Position numbers and translations under genes: made by a program. From positions 5,309 through 29,248 of the forward strand of contig DHGW01000021.1 in NCBI GenBank assembly GCA_002402965.1: a DNA stretch of 23,940 nucleotides, given 5' to 3'. Numbering within the stretch: the stretch's first letter is position 1; the number at the start of each line of letters is the position of its first letter. This document shows, piece after piece, positions 14,214 to 21,260 of the stretch. A model generated the notes under the pieces. The model worked only from the letters and a program-made list of their open reading frames with translations. It made no database searches and was not told the DNA's origin. Origin of the DNA: Bacteroidales bacterium UBA4788. Lineage in GTDB: Bacteria > Bacteroidota > Bacteroidia > Bacteroidales > VadinHA17.

Positions 14214-16202
14214 ATGGAACCGGGTGTCCTTAAGGATATCGTCATCATCTTTGCCCTTTCCACCTTTGTGAATTTCATATTCACAAGGATCCGGGTTCCC
14301 GCCATAATTGGGTACCTGCTCACCGGAATCATTGCAGGCCCTTATCTGCTGGGGCTGATCAGCTCACCCGAGAATGTTGAGGTGATGGCCGAGATCGGGG
14401 TAATACTCCTGATGTTTACTATCGGTCTGGAATTCTCGCTAAATCATCTGCTTAATATACGCAGGCTGGTATTCCTGGGCGGGTTCATGCAGCTGCTGCT
14501 GACTGCCGGGGTAACGATGCTGCTGGCAAGGGTATACCACTTCGAATGGAATGAGTCCGTTTTCGTTGGTTTCCTGACTGCCCTGAGCAGTACTGCCGTG
14601 GTGCTTAAACTTCTCCAGGAACGGTCGGAGCTGACCACTCACTACGGGAAAACGATCGTCGGAATTCTCATTTTCCAGGATATTATTCTGATACCGCTGC
14701 TGCTCTTCACCCCTATGCTTGGAGGCGCAACCACTGACGTGGGGCATGACCTGTTCATCCTGATGCTGAAGACTGTCGGGATAATGATCTTCATCTGGGT
14801 CGGAACGCGGTGGCTGGTGCCATGGCTCCTCCACCTGGTTGCCATGACAAGAAGCCAGGAGCTCTTTCTGATGAGCCTCCTTCTGATATGCCTCGCCGTG
14901 GCACTGCTTACTCACGAACTGGGCATGTCGCTTGCCTTCGGCGCCTTCCTGGCAGGGCTGATGATCTCCGATACTGAATACAGTCACAGTGCATTCGGAA
15001 ACCTCATCCCCTTCAAGGATGTCTTTACCAGCTTCTTCTTTGTCTCAATAGGCATGCTTCTCGATCTGGGATTTGTCGCCGATCATCCCTGGCTTGTGCT
15101 TGCAGCCGTGCTGGTGGTGATACTGGTAAAGACAGCAGTTGCCGGGTTCACGGCTTTTGCACTGGGTCACACATTTTTCGGGACGGTGGTGGTGGGTCTC
15201 TCGTTGGCGCAGGTGGGGGAATTTTCTTTTATCCTTGCCACTATAGGACTGACGAATGAGATTATCACTCCTTACCACTACCAGCTCTTCCTGGCGGTGG
15301 CAATAACGTCAATGGCCCTCTCTCCTTTCCTGATACAAGCCTCAAAGCCGCTGGCCAACCTCATACTAAAACTGCCTCTCCCGCCCAAGATGGTTAACGG
15401 ACTCTTCCCGCTCAGGCAGGTGGAGATACCTGAGATCAGCAACCATACGGTGCTTATAGGGAAAGATTCAAGGGCAATAAATCTCGCCTCCATGATAAGT
15501 TCCATGGGGCTTCCCTTCACTTCGATTGTCTTTGACACTGACCTTGCGCGAAAGGGGATGGAGAAGGGGAACCTGACTGTTTTCGGCGATGCGACCTTTG
15601 AGCCCGTGCTGCGGCAGGCATTCGTCCATACAGCTGAGCTGGTGGTGGTCTCCGTGGGGAACCTCATCACCGCACTCTCCATCGTGGAACATATAAGGAC
15701 AATGAACAAGCATGCCCATGTAATCGTCCGGACGAGACATGTGACTGACATAGAGGAGCTTTACAGGCTCGGGGCCAACCAGGTCATCCCCGAGGAGTTT
15801 GAGACGGCGATCGACTTTTTTGAAAGAATCCTCGGGAAGTACCTCATCCCCAGGATGGATATCGAACGCGCCATTGCCCGCACCAGGGAGGACAACTACG
15901 GCACCTTCAGGGACAGAGGCAGGGTGGGCGGATACTCACTTCTCAGGGATATTCCTGATATTGAGATTGCAGCCGTGAGGGTGGGTGAAAAGACCGTTTT
16001 TGACGGAAAGACCATAGACGAGACAGCCATGCGCAAGACCTGCGGTGTAACAATGGTTGCCATCAAGCATGGTGACACTGTCATACCAAACCCGGAGCCG
16101 TCCACGACGATCTACGGCAATGACATAGCATACCTCCTCGGTAAACCTGAGATGATAGCAATAGCAACCGACCTTCTGACGAAGGATATCCAGCGGCAGT
16201 AA
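14214..16202 (+). CDS. CPA2 cation/proton antiporter, KefB/KefC-like, with RCK_N and RCK_C
   Basis: The protein is 662 residues in the inner membrane. Residues 1-385 form a CPA2 transporter unit (GYLLTGIIAGP, FTIGLEFS, TALSSTAVVLKLL, IFQDIILIPLL, GAFLAGLMIS, LAQVGEFSFIL), the usual Kef/glutathione-gated family core. Residues 411-545 are an RCK_N domain and 575-655 an RCK_C domain (VRVGEKTVFDGKTI, then YGNDIAYLLGKPE). The RCK_N nucleotide loop, normally G-x-G-x-x-G, reads GKDSRA (416-421), so two of three glycines are absent. The acidic residue after strand 2 (D441, IVFDTD) and the GDA motif (458-460) remain. Nucleotide gating may be altered. It is likely a potassium efflux/proton system. Confidence 0.88.
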   Translation: MEPGVLKDIVIIFALSTFVNFIFTRIRVPAIIGYLLTGIIAGPYLLGLISSPENVEVMAEIGVILLMFTIGLEFSLNHLLNIRRLVFLGGFMQLLLTAGVTMLLARVYHFEWNESVFVGFLTALSSTAVVLKLLQERSELTTHYGKTIVGILIFQDIILIPLLLFTPMLGGATTDVGHDLFILMLKTVGIMIFIWVGTRWLVPWLLHLVAMTRSQELFLMSLLLICLAVALLTHELGMSLAFGAFLAGLMISDTEYSHSAFGNLIPFKDVFTSFFFVSIGMLLDLGFVADHPWLVLAAVLVVILVKTAVAGFTAFALGHTFFGTVVVGLSLAQVGEFSFILATIGLTNEIITPYHYQLFLAVAITSMALSPFLIQASKPLANLILKLPLPPKMVNGLFPLRQVEIPEISNHTVLIGKDSRAINLASMISSMGLPFTSIVFDTDLARKGMEKGNLTVFGDATFEPVLRQAFVHTAELVVVSVGNLITALSIVEHIRTMNKHAHVIVRTRHVTDIEELYRLGANQVIPEEFETAIDFFERILGKYLIPRMDIERAIARTREDNYGTFRDRGRVGGYSLLRDIPDIEIAAVRVGEKTVFDGKTIDETAMRKTCGVTMVAIKHGDTVIPNPEPSTTIYGNDIAYLLGKPEMIAIATDLLTKDIQRQ

Positions 16203-16215
16203 TCCTTCAGCCGCT
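16181..16215 (+). other. Two interleaved hairpins across the antiporter stop codon
   Basis: GAAGGAT (16181-16187) can pair with ATCCTTC (16202-16208), and AGCGGC (16192-16197) with GCCGCT (16210-16215). The strands interleave and share the stop codon at 16200-16202. With a single nucleotide between the last two strands a full pseudoknot is unlikely, so they would be alternative hairpins. No T-run follows either. Confidence 0.35.
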
Positions 16216-16387
16216 CTCTTCCAACGGGAACAAACAGCGCTCCTTAATTGTTACAGATGTGCCGCCAGGCATGGCGGGGGCAGATTTTAACATCAGCACA
16301 GCGGAATACCGGGGTAATCTGAGACAGACTCCCTGCAAAGCCCCAGGAGGCAGACTTTGACGGTAATAATTAAATGACGACTTTATT
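16216..16387 (+). other. Intergenic region before the P5C dehydrogenase gene
   Basis: The 172 bp hold no gene I can support. CCGCC and GGCGG form a short GC hairpin near 16263-16278, followed by GGGCAGATTTT, a weak terminator at best. The stretch just before the ATG at 16388 is AT-rich (AATAATTAAATGACGACTTT), where a promoter would be expected, but I see no clear TAnnTTTG. Confidence 0.4.
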
Positions 16388-18022
16388 ATGAATAATGCTA
16401 TCTACTCGATTAACAGGCCTGAAAATGAGCCTGTACTGACATATGCTCCGGGAACGCCCGAACGGGCAGAGCTTGAGAAGGAACTTAAAAGAATCTCCTC
16501 CGAAACAATTGAAATTCCGCTGATTATCGGCGGGAAACAGGTTAAGACCGGACGTACCGGCAAGGTCGTGATGCCACATGACCACGCACATTTGCTGGCC
16601 ACATATCACATGGCCGGCGAGCAGGAGACCGCCGGAGCCATTGAAGCTGCCAGGCAGGCCAAGGAGGATTGGATGACGCTCTCATGGGTCGAGAGGGCTT
16701 CAATTATGCTTAAGGCTGCAGAGCTTCTGTCGCGCAAATACCGTTTCACAATTGTTGCAGCTACAATGCTCGGGCAGAGCAAAACGGTGCACCAGGCTGA
16801 GGTGGAGGCGGCATGCGAGACGATAGACTTCCTGAGGTTCAATGCCTGGTTTGCCGGTCAGATCTACCAGGAGCAACCACGGTCAGCCTCAGATCAATTG
16901 AACAGGGTTGAATACCGGCCGCTTGAAGGCTTCGTATATACAATCACCCCCTTCAACTTCACGGCGATTGCATCGAACCTCAACATGGCTGTGGCGTTGA
17001 TGGGCAACACAACCGTGTGGAAGCCAGCCACAACATCCCTCCTCTCGAGCTGGGTGCTGATGAAAGTCTTCATGGAGGCCGGGGTGCCGGCGGGAGTGAT
17101 CAACTTCCTGCCCGGAAAGGGATCGGTAATCAGTTCTGTGGTAATGAACCACCCTGACCTTGGCGGGATACATTTCACGGGATCCAACAGCACCTTCAAC
17201 GGACTCTGGAAGACCGCTGCCCTGAATCTTGACAAATATAAATCCTATCCAAGGATAGTCGGCGAGACCGGAGGCAAGGACTTCATCATGATACACAACT
17301 CCGCCAACCCACTGGAGGCTGCCACTGCAATTATCAGGGGCTCGTTCGAATACCAGGGGCAGAAGTGCTCGGCCTCTTCCAGGGTCTATATCCCGCGGTC
17401 GCTCTGGCCGGAGATCTCGGAACATTTACGGCGACAGGCCTCGGAGATCAGGGTGGGTGACCCGGCCGATTTCAGAAACTTCATGAATGCGGTTATTGAT
17501 GAGAAGTCGTTTGACAATGTCATGCGGTATATTGACATTGCCATCAAGTCGCCCGACTGTGAGATAGTCCATGGCGGGAAGGGGGACAAGAGCAAGGGTT
17601 ACTTTGTGGAACCGACAATAATTCTCACTAAAGATCCGCAGTTCATTACCATGAAGGAGGAGATCTTCGGCCCGGTGGTCACACTGTATGTCTACGATGA
17701 CGACAAATATGAGGAGACGCTCCATCTTGTCAATGAAACCTCGCCATACGGTTTGACGGGAGCCATCTTCTCAGCCGACCGTCCGGCGATGGTTAAGGCT
17801 TGCCAGGTGCTTCGCTTTGCGGCGGGCAACTTCTACATCAATGACAAACCCACAGGCGCCATGGTGGGACTGCAGCCCTTCGGCGGTGCGAGGGCGTCAG
17901 GCACCAATGACAAGGCTGGCGGCAGGCTCAACCTTATCAGGTGGGTCTCGCCGAGGACCATCAAGGAGACTTTCCTGCCGGCGACGGATTTCAGGTATCC
18001 CTACATGGATAAGGAGGGCTGA
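16388..18022 (+). CDS. pruA: L-glutamate gamma-semialdehyde (1-pyrroline-5-carboxylate) dehydrogenase
   Basis: This aldehyde dehydrogenase oxidises glutamate semialdehyde (P5C) to glutamate with NAD+, the second step of proline breakdown, in the cytosol. It is the stand-alone, 544-residue form. Visible hallmarks are ITPFNFTAIASNLN (186-199), the NAD loop HFTGS (262-266), catalytic-base Glu293 in VGETGGKD, catalytic Cys327 in GQKCSASS, and the C-terminal PFGGARASGTNDKAGG motif that separates P5CDH from other aldehyde dehydrogenases. The start gives the usual N-terminal extension. No proline dehydrogenase gene is nearby in this window, so the pathway's first step is encoded elsewhere. The gene ends directly at an 8-bp tandem array. 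Confidence 0.95.
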   Translation: MNNAIYSINRPENEPVLTYAPGTPERAELEKELKRISSETIEIPLIIGGKQVKTGRTGKVVMPHDHAHLLATYHMAGEQETAGAIEAARQAKEDWMTLSWVERASIMLKAAELLSRKYRFTIVAATMLGQSKTVHQAEVEAACETIDFLRFNAWFAGQIYQEQPRSASDQLNRVEYRPLEGFVYTITPFNFTAIASNLNMAVALMGNTTVWKPATTSLLSSWVLMKVFMEAGVPAGVINFLPGKGSVISSVVMNHPDLGGIHFTGSNSTFNGLWKTAALNLDKYKSYPRIVGETGGKDFIMIHNSANPLEAATAIIRGSFEYQGQKCSASSRVYIPRSLWPEISEHLRRQASEIRVGDPADFRNFMNAVIDEKSFDNVMRYIDIAIKSPDCEIVHGGKGDKSKGYFVEPTIILTKDPQFITMKEEIFGPVVTLYVYDDDKYEETLHLVNETSPYGLTGAIFSADRPAMVKACQVLRFAAGNFYINDKPTGAMVGLQPFGGARASGTNDKAGGRLNLIRWVSPRTIKETFLPATDFRYPYMDKEG

Positions 18023-18099
18023 AAGTCGAAAGTCTGAAAGTCATGCAGTCATGCAGTCATGCAGTCGTGCGGTCGTGCAGTCTTGCAGTCTTGCAGTCT
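18021..18099. repeat. 8-bp tandem repeat array after the pruA stop codon
   Basis: Ten units in an 8-bp phase share the core AGTC. Three are of the GAAAGTC type (18021-18043, the first one base short); seven are of the TGCAGTCn type (18044-18099), with the last base running A, A, G, G, T, T, T and one TGCGGTCG variant. The array begins inside the stop codon of the upstream gene. It is a simple sequence repeat open to slippage. I recall similar AGTC-rich strings in other Bacteroidetes intergenic regions but cannot check that. Confidence 0.9.
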
Positions 18100-18258
18100 A
18101 ATACTCTGAACATCATGAACATATGTTATATAGAGGATGTTTTTGTCAACAGCCGGCGGGGAATTTGTTAATAATTGTTAATCGGGGAGTGACAAAGTGT
18201 AAGGGTTTTGCGTAATTTAGGAGTTTGTTAACCCTATGTTAAACCAAAACCTGTTCAA
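18100..18258 (+). promoter_or_regulatory. Region upstream of the subtilase gene, with TTTGTTAA/TGTTAA boxes
   Basis: The region holds a perfect 10-bp palindrome AACATATGTT (18118-18127) and two similar box pairs: TTTGTTAA (18164-18171) plus TGTTAA (18176-18181), and TTTGTTAA (18224-18231) plus TGTTAA (18237-18242). The pairs are 60 bp apart, the second about 17 bp before the ATG. They look like binding sites or duplicated promoter parts. No exact TAnnTTTG is present. Confidence 0.35.
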
Positions 18259-19446
18259 ATGAAAAAACTTCTTCTTTGTGCTGCGGCAACTGCGTTGTTG
18301 CTCGGAGCGTGTGAGAGAGCCCCTGAACCCGTCACCCAGGAGGACGATTACATCAAGACATCACTCGAAGTAATACCAGGCCAGTATGTGGTGCTTCTCA
18401 AGGGCGATTTTGGTTATGTCAAGTCGGGCACCATGAGTTATGATGACGCTCAGCTGGCAATGACAGTTGTCACGAAAAACATTCTTGCCAAGGCAGGCAT
18501 TTATGACCGTGAGCCACTGAATGTCTATTCAGCAGGCATTCCCGGCTTTGCTGTACAGATGAGTGAGAGTGAGGCCAAAGCCCTTGAGTCTAATCCCAAT
18601 GTGAGAGGGGTATGGCAGGACATGATGTTCATTCTTGCAAAACCGGCTCCGACACCGGTACCTCTCCCAACTCCAGAAGTGACACCTCCCGGAATCACCA
18701 GGGTAGGCGGAGGAGCAACCTACACCGGCACAAAAAGGGCATGGATAATTGATACCGGCATTGACCTGGACCACGGTGACCTCAACGTAGATGTGGCAAA
18801 GGGGAAAACTTTCGTTACACGCACAACCACCCCCAATGATGACAACGGTCACGGAACGCACTGTGCAGGCATCGTCGCTGCCAAAGACAATGACGGAGGC
18901 GTGGTTGGTGTGGCTGCAGGTGCACCCGTGGTACCTGTCAAGGTCCTTGACAAAAGAGGTTCCGGCGCAATGTCGGTTATCATTCAGGGAGTTGACTGGG
19001 TAACTGCAAACGGTGTCGCCGGTGATGCTGCCAACATGAGCCTTGGTGGTGGTATTTATGAACCACTGGACCTTGAGGTAATAGAGATGGGAGCCAAGGG
19101 GATTTTTGTTGCGCTGGCAGCAGGAAATGAAAGCGATGATGCAAACAATCATTCGCCGGCCCGTGCTAACGGCGCTAACATTTATACAATCTCGGCTTGC
19201 GATGTCAATGACATATTCGCATCTTTCTCCAACTACGGCAACCCGCCTATTGACTACTGTGCCCCTGGAGTCAACATCATCTCAACCTATAATACCGGCG
19301 GTCTCGCCACCATGAGCGGCACCTCTATGGCAGCACCCCATGCCTGCGGTGTTCTGCTGGCAACGGGAGGCCATCCGACAACCTCAGGGTTTGTTATCAA
19401 TGACCCGGACGGCGAACCTGACCCGATCATTCACACCGGGAAATAA
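18259..19446 (+). CDS. Subtilisin-like (S8) serine protease lipoprotein with propeptide
   Basis: The protein is 395 residues. A lipoprotein signal ends at LLLGAC (Cys18). Residues 38-125 form an I9-type inhibitor propeptide (PGQYVVLLKGD, GFAVQMSESEAKALESNPNVRGV). A proline-rich linker (128-146) leads to a proteinase-K-like catalytic domain with the full triad: Asp165 in IIDTGID, His198 in NGHGTHCAG and Ser356 in SGTSMAAPH, with oxyanion Asn290 in AAGN. Four or five Cys residues in the mature part may make disulfides. The C-terminus is short (about 30 residues), with no PPC or T9SS domain, so the enzyme is probably lipid-anchored, and the propeptide may be removed by self-cleavage after folding. 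It is followed by its own terminator, so it is likely a single-gene transcript. Confidence 0.94.
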   Translation: MKKLLLCAAATALLLGACERAPEPVTQEDDYIKTSLEVIPGQYVVLLKGDFGYVKSGTMSYDDAQLAMTVVTKNILAKAGIYDREPLNVYSAGIPGFAVQMSESEAKALESNPNVRGVWQDMMFILAKPAPTPVPLPTPEVTPPGITRVGGGATYTGTKRAWIIDTGIDLDHGDLNVDVAKGKTFVTRTTTPNDDNGHGTHCAGIVAAKDNDGGVVGVAAGAPVVPVKVLDKRGSGAMSVIIQGVDWVTANGVAGDAANMSLGGGIYEPLDLEVIEMGAKGIFVALAAGNESDDANNHSPARANGANIYTISACDVNDIFASFSNYGNPPIDYCAPGVNIISTYNTGGLATMSGTSMAAPHACGVLLATGGHPTTSGFVINDPDGEPDPIIHTGK

Positions 19447-19466
19447 ATAATCCATCACCCTGAAAC

Positions 19467-19495
19467 AAAACCCTCCGCATCCCGGGGGGTTTTTT
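19467..19495 (+). terminator. Intrinsic terminator after the subtilase gene
   Basis: AAAACCC (19467-19473) pairs with GGGTTTT (19487-19493), with further C-G pairs possible inside, and the run of T reaches 19495. It lies about 20 bp after the stop codon. Confidence 0.8.
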
Positions 19496-19599
19496 ATTTG
19501 CGCGACTACGGTTTAATATTTCCTGGCGGAAAGGCTCCCATAACCCCCGGGCTGGCGCGATTTTTGAGGGTAAATAGCAGAATTTAACCCCTCCTCCAG

Positions 19600-19965
19600 A
19601 TGAAAAGAGTCCTCCTGCTTCTGCTGCCGGTGCTCATGCTGGCATCGTGCGAAAGACAATACCTTGTCCCCTCTGATGAGGTTCCCGCTTGGCTTAAGGA
19701 GATGATCCGTGAAGCCGAGGCCGGGGAAAGCACCCCGCCAATGTATACAACTGACTTCGGCGCATGGATCAGATACAAGTATGACGGCGACTACTTCTTC
19801 GAATGGCTGAACCCGGTCATGTCATCATTTCCGCCTGTCTATGACTATGATGGAACTCTCCTCAGCCTGGATCAGGATGCATTCATCAAGTACCAGAACG
19901 GGAAGTGCTGCAAGAAATATGTCTGGAAAGGATCATCCTTCCCGGATGATTATGATGAGTGGTAG
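19600..19965 (+). CDS. Small lipoprotein of unknown function
   Basis: The protein is 121 residues with a lipoprotein signal ending LMLASC (Cys17). The mature part starts with VPAWLKEMIREAEAG, followed by a beta-rich segment rich in Tyr, Trp and Asp (WIRYKYDGDYFFEWLN), then FPPVYDYDGTLLSLDQDAF, a Cys-Cys pair in KCCKKYVW, and an acidic end. I recall Bacteroidetes lipoproteins with the same plan (VPEWLK start, Tyr-rich strands, a D-x-D-G-x-L motif, cysteines), annotated only as domains of unknown function. I do not assign a function. It lies after the terminator of the protease gene and 76 bp before the MG2 gene's start codon, so it may be read with the latter or alone. Confidence 0.75.
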   Translation: MKRVLLLLLPVLMLASCERQYLVPSDEVPAWLKEMIREAEAGESTPPMYTTDFGAWIRYKYDGDYFFEWLNPVMSSFPPVYDYDGTLLSLDQDAFIKYQNGKCCKKYVWKGSSFPDDYDEW

Positions 19966-19982
19966 ACAATCACGATATTGAC

Positions 19983-19990
19983 TATATTTG
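19983..19990 (+). promoter_or_regulatory. TATATTTG -7 box upstream of the MG2 gene
   Basis: TATATTTG matches TAnnTTTG exactly and lies 51 bp before the ATG at 20042, as at the PspC operon. No good -33 TTTG is seen 19-21 bp upstream, so confidence is modest. Confidence 0.4.
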
Positions 19991-20041
19991 TTTGTCAATC
20001 CTCAAACAGTCACCGGACGATATTCAACTTCTCCTTTGCCA

Positions 20042-21232
20042 ATGTGCAGAAAACTATCCATCCTGGTTGGACTTTCACTCTTACCCCTGATCTGCAAGGG
20101 ACAGACAGGGCAGACTGACCTGACAGACTCGCTTCTGAAAAGCATCGTTGAACAGATAGTCCTCTTCCCACAGGAAAAGCTGCACCTCCACACTGACAGG
20201 GATGTTTACATCTCCGGCGAAACGATCTGGTTCAGGGCTCATGTCGCTGATGCCGTTCTTCATACACCTAAATCAAACCAGTATGTTTATGCAGAACTGA
20301 TCAACCCGCTCGATTCAGTTGTTGAGAGGATAAAGGTAAGGCCTGACTCCGGGGCATTCAGCGGACATCTTGAACTCGATCAGGCTCTTCCTGAAGGCGA
20401 CTATACCCTGCACGCCTGGACGGAAAACATGCTGAATCCGGGAGCTGATTGCGATTACAGAAAAAAAATCCGTGTGGAGGGACCTCTTTCAGCCACCGTT
20501 AATACCGTTGTCGGGTTCAGACATGAAAAAGGCGACAGGTATACGGCTGAAGTATCCTTCGAAGAGATCAAATCCCGGAAAAAAATAATGCCTCAGGGCC
20601 TGAAGATGAAAATCAACCGTCAGCCACTTGCCGATGTTGTTCCTGACATCGACACTGTGGCAAGATTCACGTTCAGGTTGCCGGCGGGAACAGACCGGAG
20701 AGTCCTGTACATCGAAAGTTCAAAGAGCAGGGAATATGCAGTGATACCCGCCCCGGATGATGACTACGAGGTTTCTTTCTTTCCTGAAGGCGGATATATC
20801 CCTTCCGGCGAGACATGCAAGATTGCCTTCAAGGTCCTGAATGCACGGGGATTGCCCGAAAATGCAAGGATCTCTGTCATTGATTCTGCCGGAAGGGAAG
20901 TTACCCGCGTCGAAACAGTGCATGACGGAATGGGATGGTTTTTCCTTACTGCAGACCAAAGCGAGGCGCACTCTGCCGTATGTACCAATGACCGGGGATT
21001 GGAGAAGCGTTACGAACTGCCGCGTTCCCGGGACGGGATATTCACGCTGAGTACCGAAAAATCAGTTGACACCCTTTTTGTAAGCTTATTGAAATCGTCT
21101 GACATAACGGAAAAGAATAACCTGTTCCTCCTGCTCCATACCAGGGGCATTATCCATTATGCCAGGCCTTGGGACAATGATTTCAGCACAATATCATTCA
21201 ATACAGGCAAATTTCCAGCCGGAGCAGAATAA
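20042..21232 (+). CDS. MG2-domain surface protein, C-terminally truncated
   Basis: The protein is 396 residues with a signal peptide (about 4-18). An MG2 macroglobulin-like domain comes first: QEKLHLHTDRDVYISGETIWF, then RAHVAD, YVYAELINP and LPEGDYTLHAWTENMLNPG. A second beta-sandwich follows (YEVSFFPEGGYIPSGETCKIAFKV, DSAGREVTRV). Full-length Bacteroidetes relatives are usually around 800-900 residues, continuing into further sandwich domains and often a TonB-receptor-type plug domain. This one stops at FPAGAE, in the middle of a strand where relatives continue. It is therefore probably a truncated gene, though signal and MG2 domain are intact and it may still be made. I chose ATG 20042; a TTG at 19988 overlaps the -7 box and is not a likely start. 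A convergent CotH gene ends 28 bp away. Confidence 0.75.
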   Translation: MCRKLSILVGLSLLPLICKGQTGQTDLTDSLLKSIVEQIVLFPQEKLHLHTDRDVYISGETIWFRAHVADAVLHTPKSNQYVYAELINPLDSVVERIKVRPDSGAFSGHLELDQALPEGDYTLHAWTENMLNPGADCDYRKKIRVEGPLSATVNTVVGFRHEKGDRYTAEVSFEEIKSRKKIMPQGLKMKINRQPLADVVPDIDTVARFTFRLPAGTDRRVLYIESSKSREYAVIPAPDDDYEVSFFPEGGYIPSGETCKIAFKVLNARGLPENARISVIDSAGREVTRVETVHDGMGWFFLTADQSEAHSAVCTNDRGLEKRYELPRSRDGIFTLSTEKSVDTLFVSLLKSSDITEKNNLFLLLHTRGIIHYARPWDNDFSTISFNTGKFPAGAE

Positions 21233-21260
21233 GCAGAAAATAGCGGCAACCCGAAGTTTC

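Noticed and set aside
14439..14987. 182-codon minus frame inside the CPA2 antiporter
   Set aside because: It is His/Gln/Glu-rich in the manner of an antisense shadow of a membrane protein; the plus strand encodes a clear transporter.
16181..16215. H-type pseudoknot or frameshift element
   Set aside because: Only one nucleotide separates the last two strands, too short to cross a 7-bp stem, and there is no slippery heptamer or continuing frame.
18021..18099. Coding extension through the 8-bp array (frame reading VMQSCSRAVVQSC)
   Set aside because: An 8-bp unit shifts frame each time; the pruA stop at 18020-18022 is clear and the protein is already full length.
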